The notes under the pieces are model-generated. The model saw only the letters and a program-made list of their open reading frames with translations. It was not told the origin of the DNA and did not search any database. A program made the translations under genes and the position numbers. A DNA stretch of 9,431 nt from Bacillota bacterium (GTDB lineage: Bacteria; Bacillota; Dethiobacteria; DTU022; JAAZDR01): NCBI GenBank assembly GCA_012512705.1, contig JAAZDR010000227.1, positions 1-9,431 on the forward strand, given 5' to 3'. Positions 1 through 7,351 of this stretch are shown piece by piece (positions within the stretch are counted from its first letter, which is position 1; each line of letters starts with the position of its first letter).

Positions 1-102
1 ATCTTACGCTGCTTGCCACCGTATATTGTTACCGAGAAGCAGGTGAACAGTTACTTAGAGGCACTAGAAAAAGTAATTGTTGCTTTTCAGGGAGGGAAAT
101 AG
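1..102 (+). CDS. argD: Acetylornithine aminotransferase, C-terminal end (partial)
   Basis: Reading frame 1 is open from the window edge to a TAG at 100-102 and encodes about 33 residues: ILRCLPPYIVTEKQ, then a helix-like end. The LR-x-LPP-x-IVT motif followed by a short amphipathic helix is how class-III PLP aminotransferases of the ArgD family end (typically LRFLPPLIVT). ArgD transaminates N-acetylglutamate semialdehyde to N-acetylornithine in arginine synthesis. Its stop codon abuts the ATG of argF, as expected for argD-argF in one operon. The catalytic domain is outside the window, so the call rests on this short tail and the context. Other class-III aminotransferases share similar ends. 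Confidence 0.8.
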   Translation: MLRCLPPYIVTEKQVNSYLEALEKVIVAFQGGK

Positions 103-1062
103 ATGCCGCTTACTGGAAGGGATCTGCTTAGTTTAAAGGATTATAATACGGAAGAAATCTTGCTGATTTTGGAGCTGGCTGCAGTCCTGAAGGAGAAACA
201 AAAAAAAGGAGAACCTCACGCCCTGTTAGCAGGGAAAACATTGGCGATGATCTTTGAAAAAGCATCGACCCGCACACGTGTTTCTTTTGAGGTCGGGATG
301 TGGCAGCTGGGCGGTACTGCTCTCTTCTTGGCGGCTCAAGACTTGCAGCTGGGACGGGGGGAACCGCTGAAGGATACAGCGCGAACCTTGTCACGCTATG
401 TGGATGGGATTATGGTGCGCACCTATGCCCAAGAAGACCTTGAAGAACTCGCTTTTTTTGCCTCTGTTCCGGTAATCAACGCGCTCACGGATCGCTTTCA
501 TCCCTGTCAGGCCCTGGCAGACCTGCTGACAATTAAAGAGCATTTTGGTAAGTTTACTGACCAGAAGCTGGCCTATATCGGTGATGGGAATAATGTCGCC
601 CATTCGCTTTTGCTGGCCTGTTCTGCCGTGGGGCTGGATATTGTTGTTGCCTCCCCTTGCGGCTATGAGCCAGAGGAAGAGATTGTTGCCTTGGCACGCA
701 GCAGGGCACACCCTGGCAAAAAGGTGGAGATCTGTAATGACCCCCATGCTGCTGCTGAAGGGGCGACAATACTCTATACCGATGTCTGGACTAGTATGGG
801 ACAGGAGCAGGAAGCCGAGCAGCGGCGTTCGGAATTTTTGCCTTTTCAGCTTAACACTGCTCTGTTGGAAAAAGCGGATGAGCGGGCAATAGTCCTGCAC
901 TGTTTACCAGCCCACCGAGGGGAAGAAATTACCGATACAGTAATCGAGGGAGAAAAGTCCTATGTTTTTGACCAGGCAGAGAATCGCCTTCACGTGCAGA
1001 AAGCATTAATGGCAATGCTGATGGGCGATAAAAAAGGAGGGGTCTATAATTGGCTAAAGTAG
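103..1062 (+). CDS. argF: Ornithine carbamoyltransferase
   Basis: This enzyme condenses carbamoyl phosphate and L-ornithine to citrulline in the cytoplasm. At 319 aa it is full length for the family. The carbamoyl-phosphate loop STRTR is at residues 55-59, HPCQ at 133-136, the ornithine-side DxxxSMG motif at 227-233, and HCLPAHRG at 266-273. The SMG and HCLP motifs together distinguish it from aspartate and other carbamoyltransferases. The C-terminal helix is [18 protein letters not shown]. The ATG start directly follows the argD stop and has a GGAGGG site at 91-96. The 3' end overlaps argG by 13 bp, and the argG ribosome binding site lies inside argF, suggesting translational coupling. An anabolic role (argF rather than catabolic arcB) is inferred from the argD/argG/argH neighbours. 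Confidence 0.97.
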   Translation: MPLTGRDLLSLKDYNTEEILLILELAAVLKEKQKKGEPHALLAGKTLAMIFEKASTRTRVSFEVGMWQLGGTALFLAAQDLQLGRGEPLKDTARTLSRYVDGIMVRTYAQEDLEELAFFASVPVINALTDRFHPCQALADLLTIKEHFGKFTDQKLAYIGDGNNVAHSLLLACSAVGLDIVVASPCGYEPEEEIVALARSRAHPGKKVEICNDPHAAAEGATILYTDVWTSMGQEQEAEQRRSEFLPFQLNTALLEKADERAIVLHCLPAHRGEEITDTVIEGEKSYVFDQAENRLHVQKALMAMLMGDKKGGVYNWLK

Positions 1063-2267
1063 TTCTTGCCTATTCAGGAGGGCTTGATACGTCAGTCATT
1101 CTCAAATGGCTGCAGGAGAAATATAAGTATGAGGTAATCGCCATGGCCGCTGATGTGGGGCAGGGAGAAGGGGAACTCGCTGGCCTGGAAGAGAAGGCGC
1201 TGGCTACTGGTGCAAGTAAAGTCTATATTAAAGATCTGCGCCGCGAATTTGTTGAAGACTTTGTCTTCCCCACCTTAAAAGCAGGGGCTGTTTATGAGGG
1301 TAAGTACCTGCTGGGTACCGCTATCGCGCGGCCGGTTATTGCTAAAGCCCTGGTGGAAGTTGCCCGTAAGGAAGGAGCAGAGGCGGTTGCGCACGGCGCC
1401 ACCGGTAAGGGAAACGATCAGGTGCGTTTTGAGCTGGCGGTGAAAGCGCTGGCCCCAGATTTAAAGATCATTGCCCCCTGGAGGGAGTGGAATATTCGCT
1501 CACGGGCAGATGCCATCGACTATGCCCGCGAACATGGCATCCCTGTCCCAGTGACAAAAGAAAAGCCTTACAGTATGGATCGAAACCTCTGGCATCTCAG
1601 CTATGAAGGAGGCGTTTTAGAGGATCCGGATGCGGAACCCCAAGAGGAGATGTTTCTTTTGACCCGCCCCCTGGAGGAGACACCAGATAAACCGCTTTAT
1701 GTAGAAATCGGTTTTGAGCAGGGTATCCCTGTCACTGTGGACGGGAAGAAACATGATCCGGTGGCACTCCTGGAAAAGTTGAACAAGATTGCCGGTGAAT
1801 ACGGGATCGGGCGTGTTGATCTGGTGGAAAATCGCCTTGTAGGCATGAAATCCCGCGGTGTCTATGAGACTCCGGGAGGAACTCTGCTCATGTTTGCCCA
1901 CCGCGAACTTGAGCATCTCACCCTTGACCGGCAAACACTACATTTTAAAGAACTGGTGGCGAGCAAGTACGCTGAACTTGTCTACGACGGCCTTTGGTTC
2001 TCGAACCTACGCCAGGCCTGTGATGCTTTCGTTAACAGTACGCAGAAGAGGGTTAACGGCAAAGTACATTTGAAGCTTTATAAGGGCTATATTATCGTTG
2101 CTGGTCGCAGTTCTGCAGACTCTCTCTATAATCCGGAGCTGGCGACCTTTGAAAAAGATGATCTTTACAACCAGAAGGATGCAGAAGGGTTTATCAACCT
2201 TTTCGGCCTGCCGCTCAAGGTGCAGGCAATGCTCAATTCACCAACTGCTTCTCCGGAGGAGGAATAA
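1050..2267 (+). CDS. argG: Argininosuccinate synthase
   Basis: It catalyses ATP-dependent condensation of citrulline and aspartate to argininosuccinate, with release of AMP and PPi. The 405-aa length is typical. The N-type ATP pyrophosphatase P-loop SGGLDTS is at residues 9-15. [14 protein letters not shown] (115-128) and [15 protein letters not shown] (174-188) are family signatures for citrulline/aspartate/ATP binding, and [12 protein letters not shown] follows at about 259-270. The start is a TTG at 1050 giving [11 protein letters not shown], the correct N-terminus for the family. A strong AAAGGAGGGG site at about 1033-1042 supports it and there is no better ATG. It overlaps the end of argF by 13 bp in another frame and lies 6 bp ahead of argH. 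Confidence 0.98.
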   Translation: MAKVVLAYSGGLDTSVILKWLQEKYKYEVIAMAADVGQGEGELAGLEEKALATGASKVYIKDLRREFVEDFVFPTLKAGAVYEGKYLLGTAIARPVIAKALVEVARKEGAEAVAHGATGKGNDQVRFELAVKALAPDLKIIAPWREWNIRSRADAIDYAREHGIPVPVTKEKPYSMDRNLWHLSYEGGVLEDPDAEPQEEMFLLTRPLEETPDKPLYVEIGFEQGIPVTVDGKKHDPVALLEKLNKIAGEYGIGRVDLVENRLVGMKSRGVYETPGGTLLMFAHRELEHLTLDRQTLHFKELVASKYAELVYDGLWFSNLRQACDAFVNSTQKRVNGKVHLKLYKGYIIVAGRSSADSLYNPELATFEKDDLYNQKDAEGFINLFGLPLKVQAMLNSPTASPEEE

Positions 2268-2273
2268 CTGTAG

Positions 2274-3674
2274 ATGTCTGAAAAACTTTGGGGTGGACGC
2301 TTTCAAAAAGATACAGACAAATTGGTGGAAAAATTTACGGCATCTTTGCCCTTTGACCAGCGGCTTGCCGAAGAGGATGTAAAGGGGAGTCTTGCCCATG
2401 TGGAGATGCTCGCCCGCTGCTCCGTTATCAGTGCTGAAGAAGCGGAAAAGATTAGCGCCGGTCTGGAAGAGATACGCAAAGAGATCGAGCGGGGGGAGTT
2501 CCCCTTTGATCTGGCGCTGGAAGATATCCATATGAATATTGAACAGCGCCTGATCGAGAAGATCGGCTCGGTCGGAGGGAAGCTGCATACAGCTCGCAGC
2601 AGAAACGATCAGGTAGCCCTTGATCTGCACCTTTATTTAAAAAGGGAGCTTTACAATATTGAGCAGCTGGTTTTGGGGCTGCAGGAACAGCTTTTAAAGG
2701 CCGCGCATCGTTATAAAGGAGTCGTTCTGCCCGGTTACACTCACCTGCAGCGGGCCCAGCCAGTACTATTGGCCCACCACCTCCTCGCCTATTTCTGGAT
2801 GCTGCAACGCGACCGTGAGCGGATGCAGGGTGTATTTGCACGCACTGATCTCATGCCTCTAGGCGCAGGCGCCCTTGCTGGCACCGGCTTCCCCATAGAT
2901 CGGGAATATGTTGCTGAAAAGCTGGGCTTTGGCGCTCTTTATGAGAACAGCATGGATGCTGTTTCGGACCGGGATTTTGTGCTCGAGTTTTTTGCTTTTG
3001 CCTCTCTGCTGATGATGCATCTCAGCCGTCTGAGTGAAGAATTGATTCTGTGGTCCTCATCCGAATTTGATTTTATCGAGCTCGATGACGCTTATACAAC
3101 GGGGAGCAGCATCATGCCTCAGAAGAAAAATCCCGATGTCGCTGAACTCGGTCGGGCAAAAACAGGCCGTGTGTATGGACATTTTTTCGCTCTCCTGACA
3201 GTGCTTAAAGGTCTGCCTCTGACCTACAATAGAGATCTGCAGGAAGATAAGGAGGGCCTTTTCGATACGATAGACACACTGAAAATGCTACTGCCGCTTT
3301 ACAGCGGGATGATCGAAACGATGCGGGTAAAAGAAAAGCAGATGGGTAATGCGGTAAGGAAGGATTTTGCTAACGCCACCGATCTGGCAGACTATCTTGT
3401 GAGAAAAGGGCTTCCTTTTCGGGAAGCACACCGCGTTGTCGGGGCGATGGTTGTTTACTGCCAAGAACAGGGGATCTTATTACAGGACCTTGATCTCGAA
3501 CAGTGTGAAAGATTTCATGCTTTATTTACTGAAGATATAAAAGAGGTTCTTGACCCGCTGCGTGTTGCCCATGCCCGCAAGGTGCGGGGAGGAACAGCAC
3601 CATGCGCTGTTGAAGAGCAGATGAAAAAAGCAGAGCAAGCATTGAGGCTGATAATGAGCAAGCGCGAAGAGTAA
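2274..3674 (+). CDS. argH: Argininosuccinate lyase
   Basis: It splits argininosuccinate into arginine and fumarate, the last step of the pathway. The 466-aa length is normal for the fumarase/aspartase superfamily. The N-terminus KLWGGRF is diagnostic of ArgH. The three conserved active-site regions are HTARSRNDQV (105-114), GYTHLQRAQP (154-163, with the conserved His at 157) and the signature GSSIMPQKKNPD (277-288), which contains the catalytic-loop serines. The ATG at 2274 follows the argG stop by 6 bp and uses the GGAGGA at about 2256-2261, inside the argG 3' end. It is the last gene of the operon, followed by a strong terminator 35 bp downstream. Nothing is missing or broken. Confidence 0.98.
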   Translation: MSEKLWGGRFQKDTDKLVEKFTASLPFDQRLAEEDVKGSLAHVEMLARCSVISAEEAEKISAGLEEIRKEIERGEFPFDLALEDIHMNIEQRLIEKIGSVGGKLHTARSRNDQVALDLHLYLKRELYNIEQLVLGLQEQLLKAAHRYKGVVLPGYTHLQRAQPVLLAHHLLAYFWMLQRDRERMQGVFARTDLMPLGAGALAGTGFPIDREYVAEKLGFGALYENSMDAVSDRDFVLEFFAFASLLMMHLSRLSEELILWSSSEFDFIELDDAYTTGSSIMPQKKNPDVAELGRAKTGRVYGHFFALLTVLKGLPLTYNRDLQEDKEGLFDTIDTLKMLLPLYSGMIETMRVKEKQMGNAVRKDFANATDLADYLVRKGLPFREAHRVVGAMVVYCQEQGILLQDLDLEQCERFHALFTEDIKEVLDPLRVAHARKVRGGTAPCAVEEQMKKAEQALRLIMSKREE

Positions 3675-3709
3675 GCTTATCAATGGGCGCACTGCATTAA
3701 TAAACATTA

Positions 3710-3748
3710 GGCCGGACGCAAGTCTGCGTCCGGCCAACTTCTTTTTTT
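3710..3748 (+). terminator. Rho-independent terminator of the arginine operon
   Basis: An 11-bp perfect stem, GGCCGGACGCA (3710-3720) with TGCGTCCGGCC (3725-3735), encloses an AGTC tetraloop and is followed by a T-tract (T7 at 3742-3748). It closes the argDFGH unit. On the - strand the same hairpin is followed by TAATGTTTATTAATG, only moderately T-rich. It may therefore also slow transcription arriving from the convergent cysteine desulfurase gene, whose stop codon (3747-3749) sits in the T-tract. Confidence 0.95.
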
Positions 3749-4904
3749 AAAGTGTTTTTAATTGACGTAAAGCTTCGAGGATCGCTTCTATATCTTTCAT
3801 GGTATTAAAAGCGCCAAAACTAAAACGCAGCGTCCCTTTCGGAAAAGTACCGATTGTTTTGTGCGCATCAGGAGCGCAATGCAGCCCGGAGCGGGTCATA
3901 ATGCCGTATTCCTGGTCAAGGATATAGCTTAGTTCCCCGGCATCCCAACCTTCAATGTTTATGGACACGGTAGCTGCTTGTTTTTGCTGTTCCCCCGGTC
4001 CATAGGTTGTAATTCCTTTAATTTCACGCAGGCCGTCTAAAAAAGCGCTAAGCAGCCTGCCTTCCTGCGCTTGAAAGTAGGCTGGCCCTCCTTTTTCATT
4101 GATAAATTGCACCCCGGCGGCCAGTCCGGCAATCCCTGCAGTATTCAGGGTGCCGCATTCCAGTTTATCCGGGAGCTCTTCCGGTTGTTGCGCAAGGTGG
4201 CTCTGGCTCCCTGTCCCTCCTTCCATTAGACTTTTCAGTGCTCGCCCGCCTCTTTCGCTGAGACAGAGTCCTCCGGTGCCGGGTGGGCCGAGAAGCCCCT
4301 TGTGTCCGGTAAAGGCGAGGAAGTCAAGCTGTAAAGCATTAAAATCCAGCGGTATTATTCCTGCTGTCTGTGCCGCATCAATAGCAAAATAGATGCCGCG
4401 GGAAGCACAGAGCTCGCCGATCTCTGCCACAGGAAGAATTGTCCCTGTGACATTGGATGCATGTGTAAGCACTACCAGTTTAGTTTCCCGCTGCAGGGCC
4501 TTGCGAAGATCGGCGGGATCTAGGGTGCCGTCTTTTGCGCAAGGCACCGTAGTAACGCGAATTTTCCATTCTTTTCCAAGCCGCGCGAGGGGGCGGGTAA
4601 CGGCATTATGCTCCATAGAAGAGGTTACAACGTGATCCCCAGGTTCTAATAATCCTTTGAGCAATATATTTAGGGAATGTGTAACATTGCTTGTAAAGAC
4701 GACTCTCTCAGCCCTGTCGACATTAAAAAAAGAGGCAAGCAGTTCCCGCGCGCGGAAAACCATACGTGAAGCTTCAAGCCCCAGACGGTAACCACCGCGT
4801 CCGGGGTTACAGCCGATCTCTTTAAGAAAGTTGCAGGTGGCCTCGATCACCTGCGGTGGTTTGGGTAAGCTAGTTGCCGCATTATCAGCGTATAATTTTT
4901 TCAA
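3747..4904 (-). CDS. Cysteine desulfurase family protein (class-V PLP aminotransferase fold), probable S/Se donor
   Basis: The 385-aa PLP enzyme is predicted to take sulfur (or selenium) from cysteine/selenocysteine onto an active-site cysteine as a persulfide. Visible motifs are the N-terminal DNAATSLPKP (7-16), SSMEHNAV with PLP-stacking His99, AIDAAQ with Asp176 and Gln179, the Schiff-base lysine in TGHKGLLGPPGTGG (Lys202), and catalytic Cys343 in RSGLHCAP (338-345). The DNAAT-x-x-PKP start and RSG-x-HCAP loop fit the clostridial 'cysteine desulfurase family protein' group (TIGR01977-like) better than IscS or NifS. The start is a TTG at 4904, with GGAGG about 9 nt upstream, inside the 3' end of the lysR gene (20-bp overlap). 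The two are thus co-transcribed and probably translationally coupled. No iscU, sufBCD or other Fe-S scaffold gene is adjacent. The divergent YedE/TusA/DUF3343 genes point to sulfur or selenium trafficking instead. Selenocysteine as substrate is inference. Confidence 0.9.
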   Translation of the reverse strand: MKKLYADNAATSLPKPPQVIEATCNFLKEIGCNPGRGGYRLGLEASRMVFRARELLASFFNVDRAERVVFTSNVTHSLNILLKGLLEPGDHVVTSSMEHNAVTRPLARLGKEWKIRVTTVPCAKDGTLDPADLRKALQRETKLVVLTHASNVTGTILPVAEIGELCASRGIYFAIDAAQTAGIIPLDFNALQLDFLAFTGHKGLLGPPGTGGLCLSERGGRALKSLMEGGTGSQSHLAQQPEELPDKLECGTLNTAGIAGLAAGVQFINEKGGPAYFQAQEGRLLSAFLDGLREIKGITTYGPGEQQKQAATVSINIEGWDAGELSYILDQEYGIMTRSGLHCAPDAHKTIGTFPKGTLRFSFGAFNTMKDIEAILEALRQLKTL

Positions 4905-5820
4905 CGCACTTATCCTCCTGGAAAAATAATTGGATGAACTCTTTGAACAGGTGTGCCGCCGGTGGCAGCACTCTTTTTTTACGAGAGAGAAGGTAAAATT
5001 TGCGGCAAAGATGCAGATCGCTGAACTTAAAGGCCTGCAGAGTGCCGGCCTGCAGGTGTGTCCTGATCGTCAGTGCCGAGACAACAGAGACCCCTGAACC
5101 TTCAGCAACCATTTCTTTTACCCCTTCACTGCTGTGAACGATAGCGGCAATATTGAAATTTTTGATCGAGAGCCCTTTGTTCAGCAGTGCATTTTCCCAC
5201 AGCCTTCTTGTCCCCGATGTCGGCGGCCTGAGGATAAAAGGGCATGATTGGCAGTCTAAAATACTGAGCTGTGTTTTGTTTTGCCAGCCCATTTTAGCTG
5301 CTATTTTTGGTGAAGCAATGAGAACGAGTTCGTCGTTAGCTATAGGAATATATTCCAGTCGTTCCCGCGGGATAAACTCGCCCACCAGTCCAAAATGGTA
5401 GTTGCCGTCATAAATCCTGCGCACCACGTTCTTGGTGTCGTCCTCGACGATATTAAAAGTAACGCTGGGATGAAGAGACTGAAAACGGTATACAGCTTGC
5501 GGAAGCAGATAGCTTACCGGCACGCTGCTGGCGATAATCTCCAATTCAGTGGCAGCAATTGATTGCTGTTTCTGCAAAGCATAGAGCGTTTTTTCCTTGA
5601 GTGCAAGTAGATTGCGGGCGTATTCGTTTAAGACAATAGCGTTTTTCGTAGGGCGAAGCCTAGTTCCTTGACGTTCAAAAAGGGTCAGGGAAAGCTCTTT
5701 TTCCAGCGATTTAATATGTGCGCTGACCGTAGGCTGAGTTAGGTAGAGCGCTTCAGCAGCGCGAGAAAAATTTTTATACTTCATTACCATAGTGAAGATC
5801 TCTAACTGATGAAAGTCCAT
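4885..5820 (-). CDS. LysR-family transcriptional regulator, probably of sulfur/selenium metabolism
   Basis: The 311-aa length and layout are typical of LysR proteins. A winged helix-turn-helix spans about residues 1-60 (NFSRAAEALYLTQPTVSAHI at 17-36, then SLEKELSLTLFER), followed by a linker helix and a periplasmic-binding-protein-like effector domain (about 91-300) containing TSGTRR (201-206) and EGSGVSVVS (240-248). The effector domain carries a C-x-x-C pair (Cys180, Cys183). The ATG at 5820 has GAGGT 5 nt upstream. It faces yedE divergently and overlaps the desulfurase downstream, the standard arrangement for a LysR protein that controls both arms and itself. Resemblance to the selenium-metabolism-associated LysR group is recognised from sequence style and neighbours, and has not been tested by search. 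The ligand is unknown. Confidence 0.93.
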   Translation of the reverse strand: MDFHQLEIFTMVMKYKNFSRAAEALYLTQPTVSAHIKSLEKELSLTLFERQGTRLRPTKNAIVLNEYARNLLALKEKTLYALQKQQSIAATELEIIASSVPVSYLLPQAVYRFQSLHPSVTFNIVEDDTKNVVRRIYDGNYHFGLVGEFIPRERLEYIPIANDELVLIASPKIAAKMGWQNKTQLSILDCQSCPFILRPPTSGTRRLWENALLNKGLSIKNFNIAAIVHSSEGVKEMVAEGSGVSVVSALTIRTHLQAGTLQAFKFSDLHLCRKFYLLSRKKRVLPPAAHLFKEFIQLFFQEDKCVEKIIR

Positions 5821-5854
5821 TTATTACCTCACATTAGCTTAAAATATCTTGACT

Positions 5855-5871
5855 CTATTATAAGTAAATAG
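5855..5871. promoter_or_regulatory. Palindrome CTATT-N7-AATAG, possible LysR operator
   Basis: This is a perfect 5-bp inverted repeat with a 7-bp spacer, CTATT (5855-5859) and AATAG (5867-5871). It contains the T-N11-A spacing (T5858 to A5870) usual for LysR-type binding sites. It covers the -10 box of the presumed lysR promoter. The region is AT-rich, so a chance palindrome is possible. Confidence 0.4.
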
Positions 5872-5886
5872 GCAGCCTTTAGTAAA
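5857..5886 (-). promoter_or_regulatory. Candidate promoter of the lysR-desulfurase unit
   Basis: On the - strand a perfect TATAAT (forward 5857-5862) lies 18 bp from a TTTACT -35-like hexamer (forward 5881-5886; four of six matches to TTGACA). Transcription would start near 5850, leaving a leader of about 30 nt before the lysR ATG at 5820. The -10 box falls inside the palindrome at 5855-5871, a position suited to autorepression. Not tested experimentally. Confidence 0.5.
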
Positions 5887-5888
5887 GG

Positions 5889-5909
5889 TTTATAGAAATT
5901 ATCTATAAA
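5889..5909. promoter_or_regulatory. Palindrome TTTATAG-N7-CTATAAA, probable main LysR binding site
   Basis: Perfect 7-bp arms, TTTATAG (5889-5895) and CTATAAA (5903-5909), flank a 7-bp spacer. The core ATAG-N7-CTAT is a classical LysR-type operator form with T-N11-A geometry. It lies in the divergent intergenic region just upstream of the lysR -35 box and about 30-50 bp upstream of the presumed yedE promoter. That suits a recognition site that anchors the regulator for both directions. Confidence 0.55.
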
Positions 5910-5936
5910 GAATAAAGTAGTTATCAATAATAACAA

Positions 5937-5966
5937 TTGGTAATTTACGCTAGAAAGCTTTATTAT
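5937..5966 (+). promoter_or_regulatory. Candidate promoter of the yedE-tusA-DUF3343 unit
   Basis: TTGGTA (5937-5942) and TATTAT (5961-5966) are separated by 18 bp and would start transcription near 5973, giving a leader of about 37 nt to the TTG at 6010. Both hexamers are imperfect, which fits an activator-dependent promoter. The palindrome GTTAT-N5-ATAAC (5920-5934) lies immediately upstream of the -35 box and could be an activation half-site. The evidence is positional and moderate only. Confidence 0.35.
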
Positions 5967-6009
5967 ACGGTTAGACAAACTTAATCTAATAGGATAGGAG
6001 GTCAAAATT

Positions 6010-7101
6010 TTGTCAAACCAGAAGATGATCATTTTCAGCGGCGCGGTTGTGGGTGCTTTAGGGGTTATACTGGTTGTGCTGGGGAACCCGGCAAACATGG
6101 GCATCTGCGTTGTTTGTTTCCTCCGGGATATCTCTGGCGCGCTGGGGCTGCACCGAGCCGAAGTTGTGCAGTATCTACGGCCAGAGATAATCGGCTTTAT
6201 TCTTGGTTCATTTCTCATTTCTTTGCTGTTCGGTGAGTTTCGTTCCCGCGGTGGAGCAGCACCCCTGCTGCGTTTTTTCGTGGCCATAGCGGTGGTTGCT
6301 GGAGCACTTCTTTTTCTCGGCTGCCCCCTGCGCATGGTTTTACGCCTTGCTGCCGGTGATCTCAATGCCTTAGTGGGCCTGCTCGGTTTTGTTGCCGGTA
6401 TTTATGGCGGCACCATTTTCTTGCGAAACGGCTTTTCCTTGGGGCGCAGTTATCCGCAGGCGAATATTAATGGTTTTTTGGCACCGCTAACTGCTGTAGG
6501 GTTATTAATTCTCTGCCTTGCAGCTCCGTCCTTTATTTTTTTCAGCACCGAAGGTCCCGGTTCTATGGCTGCACCGGTTTTGCTCTCTCTAGGAGCAGGG
6601 CTGTTAATAGGTGCTTTGGCCCAGCGAAGCAGGCTCTGCATGGCCGGCGGCGTGCGCGATCTGTTTTTAATCCGCGACCCGCATCTTTTGTATGGTTTCC
6701 TGATGATCTTTTTGGTCGCTCTGGTAGGTAATCTTTACTTTGGCTTTTTCAATCCCGGTTTTTATGAGCAGCCTGTTGCACATAATGATGGTCTTTGGAA
6801 TTTTTTGGGGATGTTTACCGTCGGCTTTGGTTCAATTTTGCTTGGCGGCTGCCCTTTGCGCCAATTAATCATGAGCGGTGAGGGTGACAGCGATGCTTTT
6901 ATCACTGTTGTTGGCTATATCGTCGGAGCAGGGATAGCACATAATTTTGGCCTGGCAGCCAGTGGGGCGGGCGTTCCTACTGCAGGGAAAATTGGCGGGG
7001 TGGTAGTGCTTTTATTTTTGCTCTGCGTGGCAGCTGCCTGCTCAAATTATCGGCTTTTTTTGTCAGGTAAAGGAGGGGTGAAGTTAGATGCAGGAAATTA
7101 A
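6010..7101 (+). CDS. yedE: YedE/YeeE-family membrane transporter, putative selenium/sulfur import
   Basis: This 363-aa, very hydrophobic protein has about nine or ten membrane segments and an internal two-fold repeat. Each half carries a GCPLR motif (Cys105 and Cys271). The halves also share a cysteine-plus-RD element: CVVCFLRD at 33-40, and LCMAGGVRD at 209-217 with Cys210. These cysteine-centred repeats are the hallmark of the YeeE/YedE sulfur-transport family (PF04143), in which membrane cysteines pass the substrate (thiosulfate in characterised members). YedE proteins beside TusA-like and DUF3343 genes are associated with selenium metabolism. The start is a TTG at 6010, chosen because AGGAGGT (5996-6002) sits 7 nt upstream and the next in-frame Met follows only five codons later. 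It overlaps the next gene by 14 bp. The transported species is not known. Confidence 0.88.
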   Translation: MSNQKMIIFSGAVVGALGVILVVLGNPANMGICVVCFLRDISGALGLHRAEVVQYLRPEIIGFILGSFLISLLFGEFRSRGGAAPLLRFFVAIAVVAGALLFLGCPLRMVLRLAAGDLNALVGLLGFVAGIYGGTIFLRNGFSLGRSYPQANINGFLAPLTAVGLLILCLAAPSFIFFSTEGPGSMAAPVLLSLGAGLLIGALAQRSRLCMAGGVRDLFLIRDPHLLYGFLMIFLVALVGNLYFGFFNPGFYEQPVAHNDGLWNFLGMFTVGFGSILLGGCPLRQLIMSGEGDSDAFITVVGYIVGAGIAHNFGLAASGAGVPTAGKIGGVVVLLFLLCVAAACSNYRLFLSGKGGVKLDAGN

Positions 7102-7321
7102 GGTAGATGCTCGCGGCAGGTCCTGTCCGGAGCCGGTGATGATGGCTCAAAATGCTTTTCAACAGTTGTCAAGTGGAGAAGAAAAGGTTATTATACATGT
7201 AGACAGCCCGGTAGCGATGGAGAATATCAAGCGGTTGGCGGAAAGATACCGCTATGCAGTTTCTGTGGAAAAGGATGGAAAAGAGTTTTATCTAACTGTA
7301 ACCGTTAAAAATAACGCCTAG
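7088..7321 (+). CDS. TusA/YedF-type sulfur-carrier protein (single domain)
   Basis: The 77-aa protein is one TusA/SirA-like domain. DARGRSCPEPV (7-17) holds the conserved CPxP motif with the carrier cysteine Cys13, followed by the amphipathic helix and the DSPVAMENIKRLAE segment (39-52), which resembles YedF proteins. Such proteins carry sulfur as a cysteine persulfide, here probably received from the desulfurase encoded across the divergent promoter. The start ATG at 7088 uses the strong AAAGGAGGGG inside the yedE end (7069-7078). YedF of selenium metabolism is typically about 200 aa with a second, DsrE-like domain. That second domain is absent here, and only 30 bp separate this gene from the next, so 'YedF-like N-terminal domain' is the accurate description. 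Confidence 0.88.
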   Translation: MQEIKVDARGRSCPEPVMMAQNAFQQLSSGEEKVIIHVDSPVAMENIKRLAERYRYAVSVEKDGKEFYLTVTVKNNA

Positions 7322-7351
7322 AAGGAAAAAATTACAGAGGACATCGAATTA

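Noticed and set aside
391..900. 169-codon open frame on the - strand inside argF
   Set aside because: It is antisense to a gene with every ornithine carbamoyltransferase motif, has no ribosome binding site or family resemblance, and is explained by codon bias of argF.
2238..2841. Two overlapping open frames on the - strand within argH
   Set aside because: Both are shadows of argH, with no motif and no separate promoter or ribosome binding site.
4885..4887. TGA stop of the lysR gene considered as a possible selenocysteine codon because of the selenium context
   Set aside because: The TGA is followed at once by an in-frame TAA, so read-through would add one residue only; the other genes of the module end in TAA or TAG.
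5829..6365. 178-codon open frame on the - strand covering the yedE promoter and the start of yedE
   Set aside because: The product is low-complexity, rich in Arg/Lys/Pro at one end, has no recognisable domain, and runs through the AT-rich divergent control region and antisense to a well-supported transporter gene.
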